Both the position numbers and the translations under genes were made by a program. The notes beneath the pieces are model-generated. The model searched no databases, had not been told where the DNA came from, and saw nothing but the letters and a program-made list of their open reading frames with translations. This document shows positions 54,301 to 63,235 of a stretch of 64,000 nt of DNA, piece by piece (position 1 is the stretch's first letter; the number at the start of each line of letters is the position of its first letter). The stretch comes from an uncultured Eubacteriales bacterium (lineage in GTDB: Bacteria; Bacillota; Clostridia; Oscillospirales; Oscillospiraceae): assembly GCA_900544975.1 (NCBI GenBank), contig UQXI01000010.1:1-64000 (forward strand), given 5' to 3'.

Positions 54301-55731
54301 GTTGGACTTGCCAGCATCCATAGCGCCATAGAGCTTCATGGAGGTACCGGCCTGCCAAGCGTCGTCAAAGTCAATCTTGGCATTCAGCTTCTGGCCCTCG
54401 GAGTCAATGATCCAGCGCCAGGTGGGCAGTACATCGGTGAGGGACCGGTTGTACCAGCCGTCCTCTTTGCCCACAACCTGGCCGTCTTCGTAGAACTTAT
54501 AACCGTTGCCGGTGGTAAAGTTGGTGACGAAGTCGGTACCAATCACCGGAGTCCGGTCGGCCACCAGATGGGAGAAGCCGCAGAACTCGCTGTCGGGACG
54601 ATACGTAGAAGAGGGATCCAGATCCGGGCTGACCCACAGCTTCTGATCCCAGACGTTGATAAAATCATCGGAGCTGGTGGCAGAAGTCAGGGAGCTGGTG
54701 GGGGCCAAAATGCCCAGGGAGCACTTCAGCATCCCGTTCTCATCCAGACGGGTCTGGTACCGGCCGCCCTTGGCATTCTCAGACATGGGCCAGTACTCCC
54801 AGGTGGAGTGGATATTCCAGGGGTTCACGCCGGTTGCCTGGGCAGCTTGAATGCTGCCGTCCATATAGCCGCCGCCGCTCATATCCAACCACCACTCGTC
54901 GGTGATCCGGGTATCTCCGTCCTGCATCCAGCTCTTGATGGAGCCGGTGCCAACGCTGCCGGAGCCATTGTACCAAGTAATGGTAAAGTGATCCGGCTTG
55001 ATCTCTTGGATGTACGCCAGGAATTCTTTGAACCCAGCCACGCCAGTGCCGGATTCGGCGTTGAAGATGTAGCCATCAAAGCCATAGTACTGCGCAATTT
55101 CCACCAGCTTGTCCGCAGCGGGGAAATGGCCGTTCTCGTCCTTCTCCACCATTTCGCTGACAAATTGGTTGCCGTAGGCGCCGTCACCCCAAGGCAGGAA
55201 GATGGTACCGGTAACGGGCACGCCATTTCTGTGGCCGGCGTCAATCAGCTCGGGAGAGGGAATGGCAATGGGGCCCTCGCCGGAGGAGCCGCCCCAGAAG
55301 TTGTAGATGTCTACATACTGATAATTGTTGAAGGCATAGACGAAGTCGCCGTCGCCTCCCTGAGAGGGCGCCTGGCTGGCGCGGGCATTGCCCATGGCCA
55401 GGGGCATAATCTTGGCGTCACGGGAAGCCAGGGGGTTCACATTGGGACCCATCCAGCGTTCCTTCAACTCGATGGCGCCCCGGTTATAGCGGGCGTCAGG
55501 GTCATTGTCGGGGCTCCAGTTCTTCAGCTCGTCGATCTGGAAGCAAGCGCCATAGGGCTGCAGGGTTTGATTTTGGTAATAGTACTCGTTGGAAATTTCC
55601 AGGGGTTCCGGCCAGTAGCCCAACGTGGCTCCGGCGGCAGATACCGGCTTGGTAACGCCGGCAACGGTGCCGAACAGCATGGCAGTTGCACATACTGACG
55701 ACATCACCCTCTTGAAAAATGACTTTTTCAA
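48307..55731 (-). CDS. Secreted GH85 endo-beta-N-acetylglucosaminidase with CBM32-like, FIVAR, coiled-coil and SLH domains
   Basis: A 2474-residue surface enzyme. It starts at TTG 55731 after GGAGGAG, giving signal peptide LKKSFFKRVMSSVCATAMLF (read as Met-initiated). The GH85 domain (about 35-400) has GVPVTGTIFLPWG and YGFDGYIFNAESG with Asn224 and Glu226, the expected catalytic pair. Then come beta-sandwich regions, a CBM32/F5-8C domain (about 690-850), FIVAR repeats (1077-1217), Big domains, two more F5-8C-like domains (about 1330-1670), an InlB-like repeat, an Ala/Glu-rich coiled coil (about 1843-2227) and three SLH domains (2293-2474). It should release N-glycans from glycoproteins at the cell surface. 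Part of the coiled coil is base-identical to the neighbouring gene. Confidence 0.88.
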   Translation of the reverse strand: MKKSFFKRVMSSVCATAMLFGTVAGVTKPVSAAGATLGYWPEPLEISNEYYYQNQTLQPYGACFQIDELKNWSPDNDPDARYNRGAIELKERWMGPNVNPLASRDAKIMPLAMGNARASQAPSQGGDGDFVYAFNNYQYVDIYNFWGGSSGEGPIAIPSPELIDAGHRNGVPVTGTIFLPWGDGAYGNQFVSEMVEKDENGHFPAADKLVEIAQYYGFDGYIFNAESGTGVAGFKEFLAYIQEIKPDHFTITWYNGSGSVGTGSIKSWMQDGDTRITDEWWLDMSGGGYMDGSIQAAQATGVNPWNIHSTWEYWPMSENAKGGRYQTRLDENGMLKCSLGILAPTSSLTSATSSDDFINVWDQKLWVSPDLDPSSTYRPDSEFCGFSHLVADRTPVIGTDFVTNFTTGNGYKFYEDGQVVGKEDGWYNRSLTDVLPTWRWIIDSEGQKLNAKIDFDDAWQAGTSMKLYGAMDAGKSNHVKLYSSQLEITSESQFSMVYKAPKAGVSVELGLCFGETYDTENFKFYPLTTTADGQWNTSTIDLSEDAGKTAIAISLRLTSEEGVSDYALNVGQMAFTTHQTAPEATAKVTLDEVIYPSDKIMEARVYWEKAEDAFMYRIYRTFADGHKEFVGATPSDALYLGSLDRDGSESACTFEITSYSENGVKGGTQTFSIDWPAEVENGFVPVHDDGPNLALKRPAVANAASTDDGSVHLLVDGVIANSKWCTTATRGWAVIDLGENKTIQRWEVWHANCPGAGESPDMNTVDFDLQYAADDGHALLTGDDAASRAHVNSLSFTVADRVTNNKQDITDRNLAEPIQARYIKLNVTRSDNSAWHAIRIYEFKLYEEPGINNTASPYARNVTVKNNAGATDTVVVDNVIMKYSSGTYGDKNGTFHEDTGKVRLFTDLTSEEPIAVAKATQPNESYKQRGVGIAKFEGLELNPEGGRLFYDVLDGSGTEVTHSRRASIYYAPEAGAPSNEPASVTLARTTAGVQLRKQYATLTATGVEEGATLKIFASADAQSPILHTLPAGSDGVISQSRVPLEKDGGTIYYEVHKEGKPDSQRYAVAYGDPMELPADLAGLRELVGKCEAVNEADCVSATWTAFAEKLAAAKAIVETTARTAATAAQAEAARADLLKAYADLRYKGSTQRLGELCASFEPVYQESQYTKESFNVYQNALNAAKAAVAANDSSNYELEQLRIALEDAIRGLVVYSEVTITDVQVTPATASVPQGGTQQFTAKVTGTGSFSQAVKWSLAGSINEGTSLSETGLLTVAADEQVGATLTIWAVSLDDETKMANATVTVTEKSVDPTDPTDPTDPSEPGELDEETNVALNAEVIAYNGNNLGGEAGPEKLFDGAMSDPDTDKWCVDGKNMWVAFDIGVEKNLGKAILYHAGANNEYTPSPGAINTAAYEFYTLNTEKITVEELLAKTYEERTTLLADNSYWTLLASRTNNTEDITIDDLDASGARIFKINVSDTDSTNWGDCVRMYELELYAYKEVAKSELLTEDVSILGTGVAAVAGEEPEMAFDHDYSTKWCSEKTPNWIAFDVKDTAYADRLKVTHAGGGTEPEDERFNTNDFTLEVLNPEKYTDADFLALSQAEQATVMADDANWVVLKSYTGNEENVTDDPVESQIASRIYRLKVTDGDDNWWNGPDTIRIFEIELYGKKTTAPQPVEKVGITIDPTELTVNSNPGQKGQFTATVTGSDDVTVTWSISGNTSAETMIENGQLFLGMDETAKVMTVTATANADPSKSASATVYVEDVVHNITIYNMTNGTVTADPAQATKGTLVTLTVLPDEGYVLKEGSLKVNGAPIEGTTFTMPDEDVVITAEFELEPAEDLLAAARAAQKAAEEAQKKAEEAQKAAEAAQKAAEEAAASTAEDKAAAEAAKAAAEAAQAKAEAAQRAAEAAQTAAETAAQAAEASNLAAAQEAAKAAEEALKAAQEASNAARSAEAAAEAQRAAQAAQAKAEEAQAKAEEAQKAAEEAAASAAEDKTAAEAARVKAEEAQAQAEAAQAAAETAKTAAEAASAAAEQFQLAAAEEARKSAEEAAKSAASAAAAAESAAQAAEAMVKAQAAQAAAEAAAKTAEEARKKAEEAQTKAEEAAQSSAEDKEAAEKAAREAKAAKEAAENAQKSAEEAKRAAQTAKEAAENANVEAAAAAALAAEYAQKVTETYNEIVKIKAEMVEFLAEAQKAAEQAEAERKAAEEARKKAEEAALQSGKYHALIVLSTYADKNDYAPTQQEALAAAIQAGKEAIDAAATLQEVEEALAAAKAAIDRIPTLAELMPFTDVKEDAWYYEAVLYAMQEGYFKGVTATTFAPESKLSRAMAVTVLYRMAGEPEVTGTVTFTDVKEDAYYYQALVWAVENGITTGMDDTRFAPNANVTREQMVTFLYRYAKASGADVSKQADLSQYRDVKQVSEYAEEAMAWAVGSGILQGMEQNLLAPRGTATRAQAAAILMRYSKLA
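49523..50158. repeat. Long direct repeat, copy 1 (coiled-coil coding)
   Basis: About 636 bp identical to 57063-57698, checked line by line. It encodes an Ala/Glu/Lys-rich heptad-like region. Copies are 7540 bp apart in the same orientation. Confidence 0.9.
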
Positions 55732-55806
55732 TTTCGCTCCTCCATTCGAAAGATGGTTGCATGGGATCACAGTTGCCTGTGGCCGTACATAATGGATTTT
55801 CTTCCA

Positions 55807-55833
55807 GCAGACCCGCCCTGGGGGCGGGTCTGC
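55807..55833. terminator. Hairpin between the two giant SLH genes
   Basis: Perfect 11-bp arms GCAGACCCGCC and GGCGGGTCTGC with loop CTGGG, 14 bp after the PHP gene stop. T-run is weak. Confidence 0.65.
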
Positions 55834-55846
55834 CAGGAGGCGTTTC

Positions 55847-58800
55847 TCAGCGCTCCAAGTCGCGCATGAAAATGGTAGCCATCTGGCCACGGGTTGCCGT
55901 AGCGGCAGGGTTCAAGGTTGCGGTCTCACCATTGGCGACGCCCTGGATCAGGCCCTTGGCCACAGCCCAATTCATGGCTTCCCTGGCGTAGTTCGCCACC
56001 TTGGAGCCATCGGGATAGCTGCTCAGCATATCTTCGCTCACAGCTTCCTCGCCGCTGTACCGGTACAGGATCACTGCCACCTGCTGCCGTGTTATGAAAC
56101 CGTTGGGGTTGAAGGTTCCGTCTCCGTTTCCTTCCACGATTCCGTTCTCTGCTGCCCAAATCACAGCATCGGTATAGAACTTACCATCGGCTACATCCTT
56201 GAAGGGATTCTCCAATCCTTCCACGGTGGGCTTACCGGCAATCCGGTACAAAATCGTCACCATCTGGCCACGGGTCATGGTTCCATTGACGGCAAACAGG
56301 TTGTTACCAACCCCTTCCATGTAACCACGGCGTACCATGTAGTCCACACCATCGTGGTACCAAGCGCCCCGGGCCACATCCTGGAACAGGTCGGAGGCGC
56401 ACACCAGGTGCATCGCCTGCTCCACAGCCTCCCGGGCCTCAATCAGGAGAGCGCCCACTTCCTCCCGGGTCTCGGCGGCCTCAATGGCTTCCCGGGCCTC
56501 TGTCAGAGCGGCCTCCACTGCCTGCTTTTGCTCGTCGTTGCAGCCGGTGGTGTCCACCTGGGCCAGCTCCATGAGGGCGTAGTACTTGGCAGCTGCCAGA
56601 GCGGCCTCCTCGGCCTTCTTCTGGGCTTCTTCCGCGGCCTTCCGCTCAGCCTCTGCCTCTTCGGCAGCCTGCTGGGCCTTGGCCAGGAACTCCACCATCT
56701 GCGCCTTGATCTCTACGATCTCCGCGTAAGTCTCTGTCACCTTCTGGGCATATTCTGCTGCCAGTGCGGCAGATGCAGCGGCAGCCTGGTTGGACGCCTC
56801 GGCGGCGGCTCTGGCCGTCTCCGCAGCCACTTGGGCCTCCTCGGCAGACTTCTGGGCGGCTTCGGCGGCAGCCTGGGCAGCCTTGGCTTCCTGGGCGGCC
56901 TTCTCGGCAGCTTCCTTATCCTCTGCCGTGGAAGCGGCAGCTTCTTCGGCCTTTCTCTGGGCCTCTTCGGCCTTCTTCTGGGCCTCTTGGGCCGTCTTTG
57001 CAGCAGCTTCTGCAGCAGCCTGGGCGGCCTGGGCCTTCACCATGGCGTCGGCGGCCTGGGCGGCGCTCTCCGCAGCGGCAGCGGCAGAGGCGGCAGACTT
57101 GGCGGCTTCCTCAGCGGACTTCCGGGCTTCTTCTGCAGCGGCCAGCTGGAACTGCTCGGCAGCAGCGGAGGCGGCCTCAGCGGCGGTCTTGGCGGTTTCA
57201 GCGGCAGCCTGGGCAGCCTCCGCCTGAGCCTGTGCTTCCTCGGCCTTCACACGGGCAGCCTCGGCAGCGGTCTTGTCTTCGGCGGCAGAAGCGGCAGCCT
57301 CTTCGGCGGCCTTCTGGGCCTCTTCGGCTTTGGCCTGGGCCTCCTCCGCCTTGGCCTGGGCGGCCTGGGCGGCTCTCTGGGCCTCGGCGGCAGCTTCGGC
57401 GGACCGGGCGGCGTTGCTGGCCTCCTGGGCGGCCTTCAGAGCCTCCTCGGCAGCCTTGGCAGCCTCTTGGGCAGCGGCCAGGTTGGAGGCTTCCGCAGCC
57501 TGGGCCGCGGTTTCTGCGGCAGTCTGAGCGGCCTCAGCGGCTCTCTGGGCAGCTTCAGCCTTGGCCTGGGCGGCTTCGGCAGCGGCCTTGGCAGCCTCGG
57601 CGGCAGCCTTGTCTTCGGCAGTAGAAGCAGCAGCTTCCTCGGCGGCCTTCTGGGCGGCTTCGGCGGCCTTCTGGGCCTCCTCCGCCTTCTTCTGGGCCTC
57701 TTCCGCCGCCTTCTGGGCGGCCTGGGCGGCCTTCAGCAGGGCTTCCAGTTCTCCGCCGCTCTGAGCGGAGCAAACCACATCCGCCCGGTTCCGAATCCGA
57801 ATCCGGGGGAAGGGACCATCTGGGGCGTTAAAGGTGTCGTCGTAGGAGGCCAGGCCAGTGGCGGAGATGGCACAGCCCACCTCCAGGTTTTCCACATCCT
57901 TGGATGTGGTGATGTAACCGTCGATGAAGATCCGGGCGGTGTTCCCCTGGGCGTCCTTCACCAGAATGGTCTGGACCAACCCATTGGCCAGTTCAAAGTG
58001 CTCTACCGTTCCCTCCAGGGTAACCAGGCTACCCAGCACTGTTCTTTCGTTGATCTCCTGAGCGGTCACCTTCCGGGGAGCCACGGGTTCTTCGTGGCCC
58101 AGCTTCTGCATGTTGGTCACCTGCAGCTCCATTTCGCCCTGGTAGAAGTCGGTGGTACCGGTGATCTGCACCACATCGCCGATCTGATACTCGCCCGCCA
58201 CCGGGAAACAGCAGATGCCGGCGGTGCCGTCCTGGACGTAAATGCAGTCAAAGAAGGCCGTGTCCTTGTCAAAGCCCGAGGCATTGGAGGTCACCACACC
58301 CTGGATGGTGAATTTGTAGCCCTTCTCCGTCTGCGCCTGGACCGTGGCGATGTCCGTCACGGTAACGGGGTTCAGATAGCGGGCCAGGTTCTCACAGATG
58401 TTGTAGTTGGAGTAGTTTTTCTCGGCGTTGGAGTCCGAAATGGTTGCCTGGACCTCGAAGTTGCTCATAAAGGCCGCGCCGGAGACCACAATAAGGCCTT
58501 GGCCGGGGAGCTCCTCCGTGCCCATCACCATCAGTCGGTTGTCCCCCTCTGCCACTGGGTACTTGGGGACATCGCCGCCCAGGCCATCGCTGTCAGAGTC
58601 TGCGGAATAGGTGGTAGCATGGCCATAAACTACAGGCGTCACCGTGGCCGGAATGGTGGAAACCGGGTTCCCCGCCTGATCCACTGCATAGATGGACGCG
58701 CCGCCATAATGGCTGAACCGCTGGGAATACATGTTGTCGTTGGGATGATCGCTGTCAAACTCCACTCCATCCAGGAGGAAGCTGTCCCAGTTGTAGGTGC

Positions 58801-61800
58801 TGAAGTACAGCCGCTGACTCTGACCACCGTTGAGGCTGTCGTCGTTGGTGGCGTCGTCGGCAATGCGCAGAGAAGAGCCCAAGGCCTTCAGCAGCTTGTT
58901 CTGCTGGGCAGCCATGTGGTCTTCTGCCGGGAAGGGGGCGTACTTCTCGTAGTAGTCCGACCAACCGGCCAGAACCACAACGCCGCCAGCCTGGTTAAAC
59001 CGGACAATGGCCTCAATCTCCCCATCGGAATAGGTGGCGTAGGGATCCCGCAGGGCCGTACCATCCCGCCGGGAGGGGGCCGTGAGGATCAGCATCTGAT
59101 ACTTGTCATTGCCGCAGGCGGAGATGAGATCCTCGCTGGTCTTCAGCTCCACCGTCCGCAGGGAGTATCCGGCAGCCAGGTTGCCGAAGTTGCCCATGGA
59201 GTCTTTGTAGTTACCGGCCACATATTCATTGTAGTGGGAGGCGTCAATGCCAATGTACAGAAGCTCCTCGGCGTTCAGCACATCCAGCTCCACGTCCATG
59301 GTGAACTCGTAGTCCACCCCATCCAGCTCCATGCCCACGGTGACCGTGACGGTCATGACCTTGGCCTGGGTGGGGGTGTAGGAGAAGGTCAGGGTCTGGG
59401 AGCCGGAAGCCGGCACGGTGTAGCCGGTGGTGTCGGAACCCAAAACCACAGAGCCGTCGGTGGTATAGGTCACATAAGTCACCTTGGCGTCCTTGGCCTC
59501 GCTGTTGAATACGGTGGTGGTGAGCTCCAGCGCCTCGCCGGTGACGGGGGTGGAGGTGCCGCATTCCACGCTGGAGATGCCCAGCTTCAAGGTCTCGCCC
59601 ACCCACACAGGGGCTGTGACGGCCAGGTCGCCATCTCCCTGGGTGACGCGGATGTAATAGTAGCTATATGTGGGCTCCAGGGTGCAGGAGAGCTCCCCGG
59701 CTGCCAGCATAGCGGGGTCGTCCCAGGTATAAGCCACCTTGCCGGAATTGACAATGACCTCCACCTTGGAGATGGAGTCGGCCGCGTCAGGGTCGGAAAC
59801 CTGCACGTTCAGGTCCAGCGTCTCCGGCACCTCCTCCATGACAGAGCCCAGAGGCAGGCCGTTGACGGTGTAGTACAGCTCCAGGTTTTTATCCTCTGTG
59901 GCGTACACCCGCAGATCCCGAATGGCCTGATACAGGCCCTGCTCCGAGAAGTCGTCGGTGAGAATGACATCCCGGGCATCGTTGGCGTTGCCCCAGCGGC
60001 CCTTGTGGTTGTCCTGGTTGTTGGTGGGGGCCACATGCCAGCCCTTGTCCAGAGCCAGGGTGTACTGCTCATAGCTGGGGTAATAGCCACCGGCGCCAAT
60101 GGCCCCCTCCCCATTGCCCACTTCCACCAGGAAGATGCGGCTGTCAATGAGGGCATCCCAGTAGCTGAAGTCCGAGAAATTGCCAAAGGTGGCGCCGGGG
60201 TGGTTGAACTGGCTGATGGAACCGGCCCCTTCCGGCCGACTGAGAAGGGCATAGTAGGCCTTCATACCGGCGTCGGCCGTCTTATTGTTCAAGGTGGCAT
60301 TGTTCCGGGAGACAATGCCCGGGGTGTTCCAAGTGTTGATGTGGCCGGGACCGCCGGACCAGGTCATTTCAAAGCCGCCCAGGGCAATCAAGTCGGAATG
60401 GGCCGCGTTGAAGCTGTCCACCTTGCCCTGGAACTCTGCCCAGCGTTCCTGGCTGTAGGCCGTGGCCAGGCTCATGTCATAGAGGGCTCCCTCCGGGTTG
60501 GCCTCTCCGGACTTGTCAAAATAGTTGGAGTGGTCTGTAAAGGCCACAAAATCGATGTTGGCGCTGTCCGGCAGGCCGGCAATGTAGTCCAGCGCCGTAT
60601 CCAGGGAGCCGGAACCGTCGGAATAGGTGGTGTGGGAGTGGAGCTGGCCGAAGTACAGCTGCTGCGTGGACACACCCACTGTGAAGGACCAGGTCTTTGT
60701 GGCCACTTTGCCATCGGCCCGGGTGACCGTAACCGTAACACTGGTGCGGCCTTCCGCCAGATCCTCCGCCGGGGTGTAGGTCACGATCCCACCGGCGTAT
60801 ACTGCATCCACAGGCGCATTTGCCACGGTCATTTCCACGGTGGGGGCTTCCCCGGCGTTGGCAATGGCGGCGGAGATCACCGGCCGCCGGTTCTCCCCGG
60901 TCTGGCTGCCGGCAGCGGGAGTCAGACCCGAAATCACCGGCTCATCCTTCACGGTGATGCGGGCAGTGGCGGCAAAGGCCACATCCCGGGTGTCTGTACC
61001 AGACACCACCACCTGGAGGCTCTCCCCTGCCACAGAGGCTGCGGGAATTTCCACCGTGTACACACCATCGGCCTGGGTGCAGGAAAGGGCCGTCCCATTG
61101 AGGGAAGCCGTCAGCTCCCGCACACCGAACACCGCATCCACAGTGAAGGTGAAGGTGTATCCCTGGCCTACATAAGCATCGGCAAGGGCGCTAAACAGCA
61201 CCGCAGGCACATTGACCACGCCGCCGGTGAGCTCCGTGTTGGCGCAGGGGTAGAACCGGAAGGTGTAAATGTCCGGATCCGTCACGTTGTACATGCTGTA
61301 GCTCTTATACGCCCCGGCGTAGTACTCCAGGAACTGGGAATACCGGCCGTTGAACTTGGCGGTGCGGCTCTCCATGCTATAGCCGCCGTTGTACTCCGCC
61401 AACGTCCAGTCGGCGTCTTCCGAGGCCTCTTGCTGGTAGAAGGCATTGTTGCCTGTGCCGTTGGAGCAGAGATAGCCAAAGGTCTCATTGACAAACCGGT
61501 AGTATTCCCCGTTTTTCTCCACGGTAAACACCAGCCCGCCGTTGGCCACCGTGGCAATGCCCTCTTCCACCGTGGCTGCGGCGTTCTGGATGGAGGGGCT
61601 GTCTGCATTGTCGTCCTGGGTGGACAGCACGCCCTGGGCAGATTGGTTGAAAATCACAACCTGGGCTCCCTCTTCAGGCAGGCCCCCTGCCACCGTGGGC
61701 TGCTCATCGGTGAGCTTGTAGAGGTTGAAGAGATAATAGTCGTTGTCCTTCTCCGAGAAGGTGGTAAAGAGGCTGTTATAGACCTCCAGCGCCTGGGCAT

Positions 61801-63235
61801 TGCCATTGTACTTGGCGTTGACGCTGACCACATGGAAGCCGCCTGTGACCTCCTTGAGCGTCCAGAGGCTGTACTCCGAAGGGGCATCGGCAAAGGTCAG
61901 GCTGTTGCCTGTTGCTCCTGTGGTGAGATACTGACCGGCAGCATTGGTGAAGGTATAACGGCCCTCCCCATCCACAGCGGCAGTCAAGACAGCCATGGTG
62001 TCTGTCACCTCCAGGAAGTCCCCTTGGAGGGCAGTCGCCTCGCCGGTCAGCTTGTTGCCGGAGGCGGTGTCTGTCATCACCAGGCCGTCTTTGTCGTAGT
62101 AGAGTACAAACTGGTCCCCGTCGGCCACAGCGCCCGACCGCTTGGCGTACTGCTTCAGCTCCACCTTGTAGAAGGCCTGGGCAAAGAGGGCCTCGTCGGT
62201 GACCCGGGTGTAGGAGCTCCAGTTGTTCTTGGCGCTGTACCACTCCAGGTAGTTGCCCCGGGCCGCATTTTGGATGTAGTAGCACCCTTCCGTGGCGGCG
62301 GGAAGCACTTTCCAGCCGGTATTCACCTCATCCAGGGGCGTACTGGTGTAGTCAGCGCCCATGGAGAGCTTCTTGCCATCTGCCGTGGAGAAGGTATAAT
62401 CTCCATGGTCATCTACGCCAACCGTCCACAGGTCGCTCTCCGGGAAGCCGGACAGCACACCGCCGGAAAGGGTCACGTCGGCGCCATTGTTGTAAAAGCC
62501 GTTATAGCTGGTGGACAGGGCCTTCAGATTGGCGGGATTGTAAATGATCACATGGTCCCCCGCCGTCAGCACCGGCTCCTCCGGCTCTGTGGGATCGGTG
62601 GGATCCACGGGGTCGGTGGGGTCCACAGGGCCCGGATCATCCCCCGAGAGCCGGAAGAACTCCAGGCTCCGCGCCGTGGAGTTGGTGGGAACGTACGAGG
62701 CAAATCCCAGATAATAGCTGCCTGGATTGCCAAACCGGTTGCAGCTCAGCTGCCGCTGGGAAGCGGTCTCCTGCAAGGTCCAGACGCCGTCGTGGGACAT
62801 CACCGTCCAGATGCCTGCTTCTTCCAGGTTTTCCGTCTGGTAGATGTTGTTGCCGGTTTTGGATCCATAGTACAGATACTTGCCATTGCCCGCATTCTGT
62901 ACGTAGAAACCGCCGTCAGCAGCAATGAGATTCCAAACGCAATTGGCGTCACTGGTGCTGGCCTTCCCATCTACAATGGTCAGATCGGAAGACATGAGCC
63001 GGGAACTGGTGGATCCGGCGGTAGACATAAAGGCGGCTGTGGCCCCGCTGTCTGTTGCTTGGATGCTGGTACCGTAAATCAGATACTGCCCAGCCGTAAT
63101 GTCTTCTGCCGCAGTGAGATCCACCTTGGCATAGGTTGCAGCATCCGCAGCGAAAGCCGCCGTGGGCAGCATGGTCAAAACCATAGCCACCAGCAACAGC
63201 CACGCCAGGAATCTGCTCCGGTCATGTGTACGCAT
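55847..63235 (-). CDS. Secreted PHP-domain phosphoesterase-like protein with coiled coil and SLH domains
   Basis: A 2462-residue surface protein. A signal peptide (FLAWLLLVAMVLTMLPTAAF) leads to repeated beta-rich modules with WY(L/I)QNAGNGKYL-like lines, about 40-520. A PHP metal-dependent phosphoesterase domain (about 860-1180) has QLYFGQLHSHTTYSDGSG, FVAFTDHSNYF, ISQFNHPGATFG and PTNNQDNH, so its metal ligands look complete. Ig-like and GATase-like regions follow, then an OB-fold (about 1627-1720), the Ala-rich coiled coil (about 1832-2205) and three SLH domains (about 2278-2462). It may hydrolyse extracellular phosphoesters or nucleic acids; inference. AAGGAGG precedes the ATG. Confidence 0.85.
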   Translation of the reverse strand: MRTHDRSRFLAWLLLVAMVLTMLPTAAFAADAATYAKVDLTAAEDITAGQYLIYGTSIQATDSGATAAFMSTAGSTSSRLMSSDLTIVDGKASTSDANCVWNLIAADGGFYVQNAGNGKYLYYGSKTGNNIYQTENLEEAGIWTVMSHDGVWTLQETASQRQLSCNRFGNPGSYYLGFASYVPTNSTARSLEFFRLSGDDPGPVDPTDPVDPTDPTEPEEPVLTAGDHVIIYNPANLKALSTSYNGFYNNGADVTLSGGVLSGFPESDLWTVGVDDHGDYTFSTADGKKLSMGADYTSTPLDEVNTGWKVLPAATEGCYYIQNAARGNYLEWYSAKNNWSSYTRVTDEALFAQAFYKVELKQYAKRSGAVADGDQFVLYYDKDGLVMTDTASGNKLTGEATALQGDFLEVTDTMAVLTAAVDGEGRYTFTNAAGQYLTTGATGNSLTFADAPSEYSLWTLKEVTGGFHVVSVNAKYNGNAQALEVYNSLFTTFSEKDNDYYLFNLYKLTDEQPTVAGGLPEEGAQVVIFNQSAQGVLSTQDDNADSPSIQNAAATVEEGIATVANGGLVFTVEKNGEYYRFVNETFGYLCSNGTGNNAFYQQEASEDADWTLAEYNGGYSMESRTAKFNGRYSQFLEYYAGAYKSYSMYNVTDPDIYTFRFYPCANTELTGGVVNVPAVLFSALADAYVGQGYTFTFTVDAVFGVRELTASLNGTALSCTQADGVYTVEIPAASVAGESLQVVVSGTDTRDVAFAATARITVKDEPVISGLTPAAGSQTGENRRPVISAAIANAGEAPTVEMTVANAPVDAVYAGGIVTYTPAEDLAEGRTSVTVTVTRADGKVATKTWSFTVGVSTQQLYFGQLHSHTTYSDGSGSLDTALDYIAGLPDSANIDFVAFTDHSNYFDKSGEANPEGALYDMSLATAYSQERWAEFQGKVDSFNAAHSDLIALGGFEMTWSGGPGHINTWNTPGIVSRNNATLNNKTADAGMKAYYALLSRPEGAGSISQFNHPGATFGNFSDFSYWDALIDSRIFLVEVGNGEGAIGAGGYYPSYEQYTLALDKGWHVAPTNNQDNHKGRWGNANDARDVILTDDFSEQGLYQAIRDLRVYATEDKNLELYYTVNGLPLGSVMEEVPETLDLNVQVSDPDAADSISKVEVIVNSGKVAYTWDDPAMLAAGELSCTLEPTYSYYYIRVTQGDGDLAVTAPVWVGETLKLGISSVECGTSTPVTGEALELTTTVFNSEAKDAKVTYVTYTTDGSVVLGSDTTGYTVPASGSQTLTFSYTPTQAKVMTVTVTVGMELDGVDYEFTMDVELDVLNAEELLYIGIDASHYNEYVAGNYKDSMGNFGNLAAGYSLRTVELKTSEDLISACGNDKYQMLILTAPSRRDGTALRDPYATYSDGEIEAIVRFNQAGGVVVLAGWSDYYEKYAPFPAEDHMAAQQNKLLKALGSSLRIADDATNDDSLNGGQSQRLYFSTYNWDSFLLDGVEFDSDHPNDNMYSQRFSHYGGASIYAVDQAGNPVSTIPATVTPVVYGHATTYSADSDSDGLGGDVPKYPVAEGDNRLMVMGTEELPGQGLIVVSGAAFMSNFEVQATISDSNAEKNYSNYNICENLARYLNPVTVTDIATVQAQTEKGYKFTIQGVVTSNASGFDKDTAFFDCIYVQDGTAGICCFPVAGEYQIGDVVQITGTTDFYQGEMELQVTNMQKLGHEEPVAPRKVTAQEINERTVLGSLVTLEGTVEHFELANGLVQTILVKDAQGNTARIFIDGYITTSKDVENLEVGCAISATGLASYDDTFNAPDGPFPRIRIRNRADVVCSAQSGGELEALLKAAQAAQKAAEEAQKKAEEAQKAAEAAQKAAEEAAASTAEDKAAAEAAKAAAEAAQAKAEAAQRAAEAAQTAAETAAQAAEASNLAAAQEAAKAAEEALKAAQEASNAARSAEAAAEAQRAAQAAQAKAEEAQAKAEEAQKAAEEAAASAAEDKTAAEAARVKAEEAQAQAEAAQAAAETAKTAAEAASAAAEQFQLAAAEEARKSAEEAAKSAASAAAAAESAAQAADAMVKAQAAQAAAEAAAKTAQEAQKKAEEAQRKAEEAAASTAEDKEAAEKAAQEAKAAQAAAEAAQKSAEEAQVAAETARAAAEASNQAAAASAALAAEYAQKVTETYAEIVEIKAQMVEFLAKAQQAAEEAEAERKAAEEAQKKAEEAALAAAKYYALMELAQVDTTGCNDEQKQAVEAALTEAREAIEAAETREEVGALLIEAREAVEQAMHLVCASDLFQDVARGAWYHDGVDYMVRRGYMEGVGNNLFAVNGTMTRGQMVTILYRIAGKPTVEGLENPFKDVADGKFYTDAVIWAAENGIVEGNGDGTFNPNGFITRQQVAVILYRYSGEEAVSEDMLSSYPDGSKVANYAREAMNWAVAKGLIQGVANGETATLNPAATATRGQMATIFMRDLER
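57063..57698. repeat. Long direct repeat, copy 2 (coiled-coil coding)
   Basis: The second copy of the repeat at 49523-50158. Flanking coiled-coil sequence is similar but diverged, which points to gene conversion or recent exchange rather than whole-gene duplication. Confidence 0.9.
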
